Shown: in pieces, positions 27,581 through 35,776 of the stretch
How the letters are laid out: every line of letters starts with the position of its first letter
How positions within the stretch are numbered: the first letter of the stretch is position 1
Assembly: GCF_001557535.2 (NCBI RefSeq)
Contig: NZ_CP014310.1
Span: forward strand, 186,001 to 250,000
DNA length: 64,000 nt
Origin: Burkholderia sp. PAMC 26561
Lineage (GTDB): Bacteria > Pseudomonadota > Gammaproteobacteria > Burkholderiales > Burkholderiaceae
Reading direction: 5' to 3'
The notes under the pieces: generated by a model
Told to the model about the DNA's origin: nothing
Databases searched by the model: none
The model's input: the letters and a program-made list of their open reading frames with translations, nothing else
Made by a program: the position numbers and the translations under genes

Positions 27581-29050
27581 TCAGTAGACATATCCAGCCG
27601 CACCGACGAGACGCGGCTGCGGGCCCTGCGACGAGGTCGTGTCGCCCTGCTGGCGGCGCAAGCTGTACTCCACGTCGTTAGACGGCGAGACGAGCGATTC
27701 GATCGGCGTGCGCAGCTGGCCCGGATTGGTCGGCTCGACCAGGTACGGCGTCACCATGATCACGAGCTCGGTCTTGTTGTTCTGGTAGTTCGACGACGAG
27801 AAGAGCTTGCCGAGGATCGGGATCGAGCCGATGCCCGGGATCTGCGAGACCACGTCGGTGGTGTTGCTCTGCAACAGGCCGCCGATCGCGAAGCTCTGGC
27901 CGCTTGCGAGTTCCACGGTGGTATCAGCGCGGCGCACGCTCAGGCCCGGCACGGTCACGCCGCCAGTCGTGACGCTTACCGTCGTGTCGATCTGGCTCAC
28001 TTCGGGACGCACTTTCAGGCTGATGCGCCCTTCGCTCAAGACGGTCGGCGTGAAATCGAGCTTCACCCCGAACTGCTTGAACTCGATCGAGATCACGCCG
28101 TTGATCTGCGAGACCGGGATCGGGAATTCGCCGCCCGCGAGAAAGCTCGCGGTCTGCCCCGACAACGCGACGAGGCTCGGCTCCGCGAGGATCGTGATTA
28201 GGCCTTCCTGGTTCAGCGCGTCGAGCACGCCCTGGATGTCGGTTCCGTTGGTATGGAACGCGCCGAAGATGCCGTAGGCGTTGTTGGTCGGCAGGTTGAC
28301 CGGGTAGCTGACTTGGCCCGTCGAGCTCGTCAACGGATTGGTCAGGTCGTAGAGTGGCCGGCCACTGTAGACGCCCGCGAAGAAGTTGCCGGCTGCGTGG
28401 CCGAGCGACTGCCAGTTGATGCCGAGCTGCTGCGTGATGTTGCGATCGACCTCCGTGATGCGCACGCGCAATTGCACCTGCTGCGGCCGGTCGATCGTCA
28501 TGCGGTTGACGAGCACTTCCTTCTCGCCGAGATACGGCGTGACCGATTGCACGACGGCATCGGCGTCGGCGGCGTTGGCGGCTTGTCCAGAGATTTCCAG
28601 CGAGCCGTTGCCGGTCGTGAGCTGCAGGTTCATCGCAGGGAAACGCTGCGCGACCATCGTGCGCAGCGCCCCCATGTCGCGGGACACCACGACTGTGCGC
28701 TGCAGGAGCGTCTTGTTGTTTGCGCCGAGCACGTAGAGCGTTGTGGTGCCGGCCTTCTTGCCGAGCACGAACACGGCTTTCGGCGAGGGCGCTTGCACGT
28801 CGGCGATCGCCGGATCGGCGACGAACACCGACGTCGCGTCTTCGTTCAGATGCACGAGGCTGCCCTTGCCGGCGTCGATATCGAGCTCGCCCGCGGTGGC
28901 CATGGCGGCAGGCTTGAGCGGCACCCCGCGAGGCGTCGCGGGAAGAGGCGTCGCGGCGAAGGCCGGCGTCGCGAGCAGCAGGGATCCGGCCCACAACACG
29001 ATGGCCGCGAGCGCTCTGCTAAGGGGTGAGGAACTGACCTGCGTTTTCAT
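27581..29050 (-). CDS. rcpA: Outer-membrane secretin RcpA/CpaC
   Basis: 489 residues with a signal peptide. The N-terminal half has the pilus-formation domain (ASVFVADPAIADVQAPSPKA, VFVLGKKAGTTTLYVLGANN) and a BON-like stretch (GNGSLEISGQAANAADADAV). The C-terminal half is the secretin barrel, with VPGLSVRRADTTVELASGQS, SFAIGGLLQ and VPGIGSIPILGKLF-type sequence (here IPGIGSIPILGKLFSSSNYQ). It forms the outer-membrane pore through which the Flp pilus passes. The gene is intact. Confidence 0.94.
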   Translation of the reverse strand: MKTQVSSSPLSRALAAIVLWAGSLLLATPAFAATPLPATPRGVPLKPAAMATAGELDIDAGKGSLVHLNEDATSVFVADPAIADVQAPSPKAVFVLGKKAGTTTLYVLGANNKTLLQRTVVVSRDMGALRTMVAQRFPAMNLQLTTGNGSLEISGQAANAADADAVVQSVTPYLGEKEVLVNRMTIDRPQQVQLRVRITEVDRNITQQLGINWQSLGHAAGNFFAGVYSGRPLYDLTNPLTSSTGQVSYPVNLPTNNAYGIFGAFHTNGTDIQGVLDALNQEGLITILAEPSLVALSGQTASFLAGGEFPIPVSQINGVISIEFKQFGVKLDFTPTVLSEGRISLKVRPEVSQIDTTVSVTTGGVTVPGLSVRRADTTVELASGQSFAIGGLLQSNTTDVVSQIPGIGSIPILGKLFSSSNYQNNKTELVIMVTPYLVEPTNPGQLRTPIESLVSPSNDVEYSLRRQQGDTTSSQGPQPRLVGAAGYVY

Positions 29051-29099
29051 GACTTCCTGTCTTGAGCAATGGGTGCGATGTCGGGAGGAACGCATACGC

Positions 29100-30095
29100 T
29101 TAACGCGCAACCGGCAGTGGCGGCAAGCCTTCGGTGCCCGTGCCGCCCGGCTGGGCGCCCATGCTGGTGTCGGGTTTCTCCGAGCCGCGATAGACAGTGA
29201 CGACCTTCGGCGCCGGCGCCGCCGCGACATTGATCGGGGCGTTGGTGACCGCGACGGCGCGCGCGCGCGGCAGGTCGCGCAGCGCACGCGAGATGTCGCC
29301 GGCCCAGACCGGGGCACGCGGGGTGTCGGCGGTGGTGTCTGGCGTGCCGGCATCGGCGCTCGACGAAACCGCGACGCCCGAGGCCAGCGGGTTGCGGTCC
29401 TTCGAGACCGTCGCGAAACTGCGCAGCGCGAGCGACAAGCTGCCGAGGCGCGCGGCGACCGCCACCACTTCGCCCATGTGCGGCGTGACTTCGATGGTGA
29501 CCGTGCGGGCGCGCTCGCTGTGGTCGGGCATGTTGCCGCTTTTCGGGCGAATAATGTCGGACCCCGACGCGAGAACGCGCACGTGCTCGACCACCGTCTC
29601 GCTCGACACCGCCAAGTCCGGCGCTTCGGTCTTGTGGTCCATCTGTTGCGTGAGCAGCAGGTCGACGTAGTCGCCCGGCTGGATCAGGCCCGCGTTGCCC
29701 GAGACGTCGTCCACCGCGACCGACACTGCCCGCATGCCCGGCTTGAGCGTTGCCGCGAGAAAACCCGGCGCGTTCGGCAGGATCACGTCGTCGGCGACAA
29801 GCACCGTGCCGGCGGCGACCGGATGGCGCAGCAGCGCGCCCTTCAGCTCGACCGCGCCCGGCACCCCGGAAACGATTGCGCCTGCAGGCACGGCTTCGAG
29901 CGCGACGTCCTTCCACTTCAGGTCGTCTTCGCGCATGAGGAGCCCTTGCGGCAGGTCGTCGCTTGCGATGCGCACCTTTTCCGTGTTGACGGTGGCGACG
30001 GACGGCCGCGAGACGCTTGCCACCACTACGCGCACGACCAGCGCGATCAGGATCGCACCGACGATCAGGATGCCGATTTTGATGATGTTGGACAT
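29100..30095 (-). CDS. rcpC: Pilus assembly protein RcpC/CpaB (SAF domain)
   Basis: 331 residues with an N-terminal membrane anchor (IIKIGILIVGAILIALVVRV). A SAF domain spans DDLPQGLLMREDDLKWKDVA to VPAGAIVSGVPGAVEL, followed by the RcpC-type domain (GLIQPGDYVDLLLTQ, VTIEVTPHMGEVVAVAARLG). It is periplasmic and works with the secretin, possibly contacting peptidoglycan. The C-terminal about 60 residues are rich in Pro and Ala. It starts 11 bases after the prepilin peptidase gene. Confidence 0.92.
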   Translation of the reverse strand: MSNIIKIGILIVGAILIALVVRVVVASVSRPSVATVNTEKVRIASDDLPQGLLMREDDLKWKDVALEAVPAGAIVSGVPGAVELKGALLRHPVAAGTVLVADDVILPNAPGFLAATLKPGMRAVSVAVDDVSGNAGLIQPGDYVDLLLTQQMDHKTEAPDLAVSSETVVEHVRVLASGSDIIRPKSGNMPDHSERARTVTIEVTPHMGEVVAVAARLGSLSLALRSFATVSKDRNPLASGVAVSSSADAGTPDTTADTPRAPVWAGDISRALRDLPRARAVAVTNAPINVAAAPAPKVVTVYRGSEKPDTSMGAQPGGTGTEGLPPLPVAR

Positions 30096-30106
30096 GGAGA
30101 AGGCCT

Positions 30107-30616
30107 CTATCGCGACAGGAACAAGGGCAACGCGGCGGGCAGCACGATCACCGTTCCGCCACCCAGGGCGAGCGCGACACCGTAGGGCACGCCGCGCGCA
30201 CCGGAGAACAAGGCCAGCGCGGCGGCGAGACGCGTGCGTCGGTGGGGATTGATGCGGCGCGTCGCGAGGCTGACCAGCGACACCGCCGTGCCGATCACCG
30301 AGATCAGCATGAGCGCTGGCAGCCACAACGGCGCGCCAGCCCAGAGAAAGACGATCGAAGCGAGCTTGGCGTCACCGCCGCCCAGCATCTTCAAGGCGAA
30401 CAACAGCGCGCAGACGGCGAACGCGGCGAGCGCGATCAGCGTGTGTTCGAGGACCGCGGCAATCGGCATACGCATGACGAGTGCATCTACATAGAACAGC
30501 GCACCAATTATGAGGACCTGTCGGGTTGGCAAGCGTCGCTCGCGCACGTCGACGACTGCGAGCGACAGCAGTGCGACCAGTACGGCAAGGCGGATGACGA
30601 GGGACAGTGTCTGCAC
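30107..30616 (-). CDS. tadV: Prepilin peptidase TadV/CpaA
   Basis: About 169 residues with five or six membrane helices. The two catalytic Asp of aspartic prepilin peptidases are seen in VVDVRERRLPTRQ and MLGGGDAKLASIV. It should cut the Flp pilin and TadE/F pseudopilins at the inner membrane. There is no good ATG; I suggest the GTG at 30616, which gives a normal family length, but no clear ribosome binding site supports it. It lies about 70 bases after the pilin gene. Confidence 0.85.
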   Translation of the reverse strand: MQTLSLVIRLAVLVALLSLAVVDVRERRLPTRQVLIIGALFYVDALVMRMPIAAVLEHTLIALAAFAVCALLFALKMLGGGDAKLASIVFLWAGAPLWLPALMLISVIGTAVSLVSLATRRINPHRRTRLAAALALFSGARGVPYGVALALGGGTVIVLPAALPLFLSR

Positions 30617-30689
30617 GATGGTGCGATCCGGAAGAGGGAGAAAAGTGGAGATTCGGACACCGAAGCCCGAACCTCCCGGGACGGCGGTA

Positions 30690-30869
30690 TTACTTGGCTT
30701 GGCTCGTCGAGATGGTCTTGAACATGCTCGTGAACATGGTCGCGACGCTTGAATTGAACGTCGTGGCCATTGCGCCGAGCGCCACTGCAACGATACCGGC
30801 CAGGACGGCGTATTCCATGGCGCTGACGCCGCGCTCGTCACGAACGAAAAACTTGATGAACTTGGTCAT
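30690..30869 (-). CDS. flp: Flp-type major pilin
   Basis: 59 residues. The sequence starts MTKFIKFFVRDERGVSAMEY and continues AVLAGIVAVALGAMATTFNS. Cleavage after the Gly of RG|VSAMEY leaves the Glu at position 5 and Tyr next to it, the Flp signature. A strong ribosome binding site AGGGGAA lies seven bases upstream. As first gene of the operon it encodes the fibre subunit, secreted through RcpA after processing by TadV. Only one pilin copy is present. Confidence 0.93.
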   Translation of the reverse strand: MTKFIKFFVRDERGVSAMEYAVLAGIVAVALGAMATTFNSSVATMFTSMFKTISTSQAK

Positions 30870-31240
30870 GTCTATTCCCCTAAACTCGATGGTTAGCGTC
30901 AGCGCAGAGAACGGGATGTCCCTTTGGCTGACAGATCGTACCCAAGGCTGTGAATTTCAAAAGACCCGACAGAGGGCAGTTAATGCCTTAGTTCGTCCCT
31001 TTGTCGGTAGTGCCTTACCCGGGTGAGTCTATTAACGACTCGACTTTAGAAAACTTTAGGTATCGAGGGTGCTTGCGAGCAGGCTTGCGGACGAACGGAA
31101 TTGTTTGTCCTGATTGGATATTCATCGATGGCGCAGTGCCAATCGTTTGCGGATTGATCCGCAGATAGCCCAAATGGACTGCAATTTGTATGAGTAAAGA
31201 AAAATGATAGTAAAAGTTTAGTGCGTGGAGACGGCCCGAG
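30870..31240 (-). promoter_or_regulatory. Upstream region of the tad operon
   Basis: About 370 bases before flp with no gene. The operon promoter is expected here but I cannot identify boxes with confidence. H-NS-type gene tails lie just beyond. Confidence 0.35.
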
Positions 31241-31243
31241 GTT

Positions 31244-31312
31244 GCGCCGAAGTACCGCAATCCTAAGAGCGCGGTGCATCGTGGACTGGCCGTGGACGTG
31301 CGCCCGCTTAGA
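31244..31312 (+). pseudogene. H-NS-family C-terminal fragment 1
   Basis: Reads APKYRNPKS, then after a one-base shift GASWTGRGRAPA and a stop. This is the DNA-binding tail of H-NS/BpH-type nucleoid proteins. The N-terminal oligomerisation part is absent. Confidence 0.6.
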
Positions 31313-31445
31313 TCGCAAAGGGCAAAGACCGAATTCGGTGTCTGCTTGGATGACGCGGTCTCGAACGACGGACCAGATAAGCTCAAGACCTTAAACAGGA
31401 AAGCAACGGCGACTGACGCGCGTCGAGGATAATGAACGGGCCCGC

Positions 31446-31531
31446 AGCCGGCCAAGTACCGCAACCCCAAGTCAGGTGCGACGTGGAGCGGTAAAGGGCG
31501 TGCACCGGCGTGGTTGGCTAATGTTAAGAAC
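31446..31531 (+). pseudogene. H-NS-family C-terminal fragment 2
   Basis: Reads PAKYRNPKSGATWSGKGRAP and then AWLANVKN. This is a second, better preserved H-NS DNA-binding tail, about 200 bases after the first and in the same direction. It is not preceded by an N-terminal domain and runs into IS66 sequence. The pair suggests a duplicated H-NS gene cut down by deletion or IS activity. Confidence 0.65.
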
Positions 31532-31544
31532 TGCGCGAGATTTT

Positions 31545-32165
31545 TGCCTTGCTCACGCACGCCGTAAGTTCTATGACTTGCATGTCGCCAGTCGAAGCCA
31601 GATTGCTGAAAATGCGTTGCGCTACATCAGCCAGCTGCAAGATATCGAGCGCGAGGCTCGTGATCTTTCCTGCGAAAATCAATTAGAACTTCGCCAACGA
31701 TGCGCGCGTCCCGTCGCCGAAGCGCTGCACGCCTGGATGGTTCTGCAGCGCTTCGCCAACGATGCGCGCGTCCCGTCGCCGAAGCGCTGCACGCCTGGAT
31801 GGTTCTGCAGCGTGCACGCGTGAACGAGGGTTCGTCCATAGCGAAGGCGCTCGATTACAGTTTGCGGCGGTGGGCAGCGCTAACCCGATACCTCGATGAT
31901 CCGCAGCTTCCCGTTGATAACAACTGGTGCGAAAACCAGGTAAGGCTGATCGCGTTAGCCGGGGAACCTGGCTCTTCGCGGGTTCAGCTCGCGCCGGCCG
32001 GCGTCAAGCCGCAGTGATGAGTCTCATCCAGTCGGCTAAGCTTAATGGGCACGATCCCTATGTCTATCTGAAAGACATCCTCACACGACTGCCTACGCAG
32101 CCTGCCAGCCGGCTCGATGAGCTTTTGCCGCACCTCTTGGCAGCCTCAGCTTCAACAGTAGGCTG
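31545..32165 (+). pseudogene. IS66-family transposase (TnpC) 3' remnant
   Basis: The C-terminal part of an IS66 transposase: HARRKFYDLHVASRSQIAEN, ARPVAEALHAWMVLQRARVN, KALDYSLRRWAALTRYLDDP and PVDNNWCENQVR. Then, after a shift, AVMSLIQSAKLNGHDPYVYL and TRLPTQPASRLDELLPH. A 62-bp tandem duplication and at least one more frameshift break it. The first two thirds of the gene and the two small companion genes of IS66 are missing. Confidence 0.85.
31689..31812 (+). repeat. Perfect 62-bp tandem duplication
   Basis: 31689-31750 and 31751-31812 are identical and adjacent, each starting CTTCGCCAACGATGCGCGCG. The unit is not a multiple of three, so it shifts the IS66 frame. The duplicated protein piece is RQRCARPVAEALHAWMVLQR. 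Confidence 0.95.
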
Positions 32166-32440
32166 ACGTCGGCTGCCGAACCCCTGGGATCGCCGGGCGC
32201 TTACGCCCAAGTCACCTGAAGGGAAGAATATCTAGCCATATCCTCTCGCATGAATCGGGCGCGGTTAGTAGAGCCACTGAGCCTTCTCACTCAGTTCGAA
32301 CCTTCCCGTGCCGACGAGCGCGTTGCGCAGTTCCCTGTCGCCTTCACAGCTTTCGATGCACACGCCAATGCCGACGTCGGCGGTCGCCCGCGACTGCTCG
32401 GTCCTCAAGCAGTGCGTGATCGGGGTATCAAGGGCGGTCG
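32166..32440. other. Flank interrupted by the IS3 element, left part; no gene recognised
   Basis: An open plus-strand frame here runs into the IS3 end, so it may be a gene fragment cut by the insertion. I do not recognise the protein. Confidence 0.3.
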
Positions 32441-32480
32441 CGGAAGTTTTCAAGCTAGTTGTCGCCTCGACGCATGAGAT

Positions 32481-33560
32481 TTAAGCTGCTTTTAGCTCCT
32501 GGTTACGGGGTTGCGAAACGGCGCTGATTTTGTCGTCGCGATCCGGATTGAGATGGACCACATGAATGCGTTGCCAGTTGCGCGTTTGGCTTTTCCATCG
32601 CAGCGGATTATTTTGTCGAGCGCTCTCGTAGAGGGTTGCACGACGATTCAAGATGTCTTGGTCGAGATTTCGGTGACGCTGGGCTGGCGTGACGAAGCGA
32701 ATCGCGCTGTGGCGATGCTCATGGTTGTACCAGCGCACCAGTTCGGTGACCCAATCGCGCGCGGCGCATAATGTGTCGAACGGTTTGAGCGGATAGGCCG
32801 GACGGTATTTCAGCGTTTTGAACAGCGATTCTGAATAAGGATTGTCGTTGCTGACTCCCGGGCGACTCAATGACGGCATGACGCCCAGGGACTGCAAGGT
32901 AGCCAGCATCGTGGCGCCCTTCATCGGGCCACCATTGTCGGAATGCAGAATGACTTGATCTGGCTGTATCGCCTCACGCGCGCAGAGATCCTTGAGGACC
33001 TCGCTTGCCTGGGCACCGCTCTCCTCGGCATAGACCTGCCAGCCGACGATCATGCGGCTGAACACGTCCATAAATAGATAGAGATAAAAGTACTGCCCGC
33101 GAATCGCTGAAGGCAGGTAAGTGATATCCCAGCTGTAAAGCTGGTTCGGCGCATCGGCCATGACAGCGCGTGGCTTGCGGCACGAGCGGGGCGCCCGCTC
33201 GCTGCGCCGGTGAGCGAGTTGGTTCTCGTCTCGCAGGACGCGGTAGAAGGTTGATTCCGAGGCAATGTAGCGTTGCTGATCGGCCAGCCGGGGAACGATT
33301 TGACTGGGCGGCAGATGCCCGAATTCGGCAGAGTTCGCCACGGCCAGCAGTTCCGCGCGTTCATCAGCAGAAAGCTTATGGGACGGTTCATAGTGTCGCG
33401 TCGAGCGCCCATCGAGCGAGTCAGGTTCACCGCACAGCCAACGTTGCACAGTACGCTCGCTCAATCCCAGTATGCTACACGCAGGTGCTTGCCGAGCCCC
33501 GGCCGAGGTGGCCTCGCCGATCAAACGGATCACTGTTTTGCGATCTTCAAGGGCGGTCAT
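32481..33560 (-). CDS. IS3-family transposase OrfB, copy 1
   Basis: 359 residues, the catalytic rve-type integrase part of an IS3 element. The DDE residues lie in YSWDITYLPSAIRGQYFYLY, VILHSDNGGPMKGATM and NPYSESLFKTLKYRP. The N-terminus has a helix-turn-helix (ACSILGLSERTVQRWL). Its start overlaps the stop of orfA as ATGA, which suits translational coupling or frameshifting to an OrfAB fusion. The gene is intact. Confidence 0.93.
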   Translation of the reverse strand: MTALEDRKTVIRLIGEATSAGARQAPACSILGLSERTVQRWLCGEPDSLDGRSTRHYEPSHKLSADERAELLAVANSAEFGHLPPSQIVPRLADQQRYIASESTFYRVLRDENQLAHRRSERAPRSCRKPRAVMADAPNQLYSWDITYLPSAIRGQYFYLYLFMDVFSRMIVGWQVYAEESGAQASEVLKDLCAREAIQPDQVILHSDNGGPMKGATMLATLQSLGVMPSLSRPGVSNDNPYSESLFKTLKYRPAYPLKPFDTLCAARDWVTELVRWYNHEHRHSAIRFVTPAQRHRNLDQDILNRRATLYESARQNNPLRWKSQTRNWQRIHVVHLNPDRDDKISAVSQPRNQELKAA

Positions 33561-34102
33561 GACGCCTCGTCCTCGAACAACGCACGATACTTTTTTTGCA
33601 GCACCAACAGCGCTGCCGCTTCAGCCAAGGCCTTCTCCTTACGGTTCAATTCGCGCTGAAGTTGCATATTGGCCTGCTTCAGTTCACGGATCTCCTGAGC
33701 GCTCTCTTGGCGATGGCCAGCCCTGCCGGCGACGCAAAAATCCGCACCCCACTGCGCAAGATGATGGGCAAACAAACCCCGCTCGCGACACCACGCGTTC
33801 AGGGCTTCATCGACCAACCCATGGCTCTCATGCAAAGCCACCAGTCGCTCTTCCGGCGACCAGTCTTCTGGACGTTTTGCGTGTCCGGAGTCCAAGCTCC
33901 GACCTGCCGTGGCGCTACCTCTCATCCACTTCCTTAAGGTCAGTGCATTCATGTTCAATTCGTCGGCCACGGATCCGACTGTACGGCTTCCGCGGTTTAG
34001 GACCTTCGCAAGCGCCTGCTCTTTAAACTCGGCTGAATACGTTTGTTTCGTCTTCAATCTACCACCTCTGATCTCTTCACTAAGAAAATTCAGAGGCGAC
34101 AA
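33557..34102 (-). CDS. IS3-family transposase OrfA, copy 1
   Basis: 181 residues. KTKQTYSAEFKEQALAKVLN and VADELNMNALTLRKWMRG form the DNA-binding helix-turn-helix. The C-terminal coiled coil (EIRELKQANMQLQRELNRKE) is the usual leucine-zipper region of OrfA. It is longer than average OrfA proteins (about 100 residues) because of an insert between the two parts. It is intact. Confidence 0.92.
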   Translation of the reverse strand: MSPLNFLSEEIRGGRLKTKQTYSAEFKEQALAKVLNRGSRTVGSVADELNMNALTLRKWMRGSATAGRSLDSGHAKRPEDWSPEERLVALHESHGLVDEALNAWCRERGLFAHHLAQWGADFCVAGRAGHRQESAQEIRELKQANMQLQRELNRKEKALAEAAALLVLQKKYRALFEDEAS

Positions 34103-34120
34103 CTATTGTGACGCAGGGGG

Positions 34121-34487
34121 GTCGCCTCGCCGACGAACCATAGCATGTGACCGCCAATGCTGGCGGAGCTGATCAGCTGATCGCCAAATGTAGTCCGTTC
34201 TTCGACACGGCGGCAAGGCCTTGCTTCCTTCCTTCAAGCGCCGAAGGCGATCAACACGATCATCGACTGCGGCAAATGTACACTGCAGCGCCGGACCAGA
34301 CGTCGCAATCGACCATAGAAAAAGGCATGTCTGTGACCTTCGCACCCAAAACTTTGGCCTATTTCTGCGTCACATCAGATCGCTCAATATTCTTGACAAG
34401 CCAGCTGGGGAGCACTTCGACTCGGTCGTAGAACTCGTTGCTTTTGCGCTATGTGTTTAGCCCATCATCATCCTAGCGATTGATATT
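34121..34487. other. No gene seen between IS3 and IS5
   Basis: About 370 bases, the right flank of the IS3 insertion, with short open frames only. Confidence 0.35.
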
Positions 34488-35615
34488 GGCGTTGTTGCAA
34501 AAAGCGATCGCTGTAGGGGTGACGTTCACTCGCAAGGATCGTGAGACTGGCTCTGTTAACTTGGGAAGGAACTGCGTAGATTCTCGATATTTGGCGGGAA
34601 GATGCGCAAGGACAAACCCAAGAGCCGCGAGCCTAAAGGGATCTATCGAGTCAGGAACTGGGCGGAGTACAACGCAGGGCTGATCGCACGAGGCAGCTTG
34701 ACCATGTGGATCGACGAGAGCGCATTCATGAGCGGTAGCGAAGCCAGAGCCGTCAAGCGCGGCAGGCCGCAGGTCTACTCGGACGCCATGCTTCAGGCCG
34801 TGCTAACGCTTAAGCACGTTTATCATTTGACGCTTCGAGCCTCTCAGGGTTTTGTGCAAAGTCTTCGTGAACTCGCGTTTGCGGACCTGCCTGTGCCCAA
34901 CTATACGACGCTAAGCCGCCGTGCACAGGAACTACAGGTGACGTTGCTCGAGATGTCGAGCGGCGACCCGATTCATCTGGTTGTGGATAGTACTGGCGTG
35001 AAGCTCTACGGCGAAGGCGAATGGAAGGTGCGCAAGCACGGCTACTCCAAGCGGCACACGTGGCCTAAGGTCCATCTCGGGCTGGACGTGAACACGGGCC
35101 AGATACGAGCCGCGCTGATGACGCATCAAGACGTCGACGACGCCAGCGCATTGTCCGGTTTGTTAGCCCAGATTCCTGCCGATGAGCCCATCGATACGAT
35201 AGGTGGTGACGGTGCATACGATACAAAGCAGTGCCATCAGGCGATCGCTGGGCGCGGCGCTACGTCATCGATTCCGCCGCGTGAAGGCGCCAAACCTTGG
35301 TCTGAGGGCACACCCGGAGCAAGCTGGCGCAATGAGGCGATCGACGACATCGCGCGAGATGGCCGAGGCGAATGGAAGAAGCACACTGGCTACCACCGAC
35401 GTTCGCTGATCGAAAATACGATGTACCGGTAAAAAACGCTCACGGGGAACTGTCTTTGGGCGCGCTGCATTGGTTCACAAGCGACGGAGGTCGCCATCCG
35501 TGTTGGCTTCATCAACCACATGGTCACGCTTGCACGCCCGCAGTCCGTGCGTATTTCATGAATTTAGAATCGCGGGTGAACGCCCGCCTGCACCGTCGAT
35601 TTTTGCAACAACGCT
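34488..35615 (+). mobile_element. IS5-family element (IS903-like group)
   Basis: Inverted ends share GCGTTGTTGCAAAAA, the typical start of this IS group, at 34489 on and at 35601-35615 in reverse. The exact outer base and target duplication are unclear. Confidence 0.8.
34602..35561 (+). pseudogene. IS5-family transposase with one nonsense codon
   Basis: 319 codons in one frame, the full family length, broken only by TAA at 35430-35432. The triad is LVVDSTGVKLYGEGEW, GGDGAYDTKQCHQ and HRRSLIENTMYR. The stop sits where relatives have Leu (MYRLK), so TTA to TAA would explain it. After it KTLTGNCLWARCIGSQATEV and INHMVTLARPQSVR continue in frame. The truncated product keeps all three catalytic acids but loses about 42 C-terminal residues. 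Confidence 0.88.
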
Positions 35616-35776
35616 ATTAATATTTGAAAAAGACATCTTCAGAAGAAGTTTATGGCGCCAATCGCATTTCCATCAAAATGGCCGCGTGCAGGCTGATCGC
35701 CGAGCAGCGAATTAAGAAGGCTTCAACGCAAATGCGCTTTGGCAATTTGCGGGAGCGCGACCAAGTAAGCATAGAA

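Larger units (their letters stand above)
32441..34120 (-). mobile_element. IS3-family element, copy 1 (complete)
   Basis: A 1680-base unit identical, as far as read, to 45299-46978. Both ends carry TAGTTGTCGCCTC in inverted orientation 15 bases inside the border. GTCG flanks both sides, a likely target duplication (4 or 5 bases, ambiguous because the element ends in G). It carries orfA and orfB. Confidence 0.9.

Noticed and set aside
18772..30185. Long open frames on the plus strand opposite the tad operon (up to about 400 codons)
   Set aside because: They mirror the codon bias of the high-G+C tad genes, give Arg/His-rich proteins without motifs and lack ribosome binding sites.
31689..31812. 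Tandem 62-bp repeat considered as a CRISPR or iteron array
   Set aside because: Only two copies, no spacers, and the sequence is plainly IS66 coding DNA.
32441..34120. The two IS3 copies considered as the ends of a composite transposon carrying 34-45 kb
   Set aside because: Each copy has its own short flanking duplication (GTCG and CACAA), so they inserted independently.
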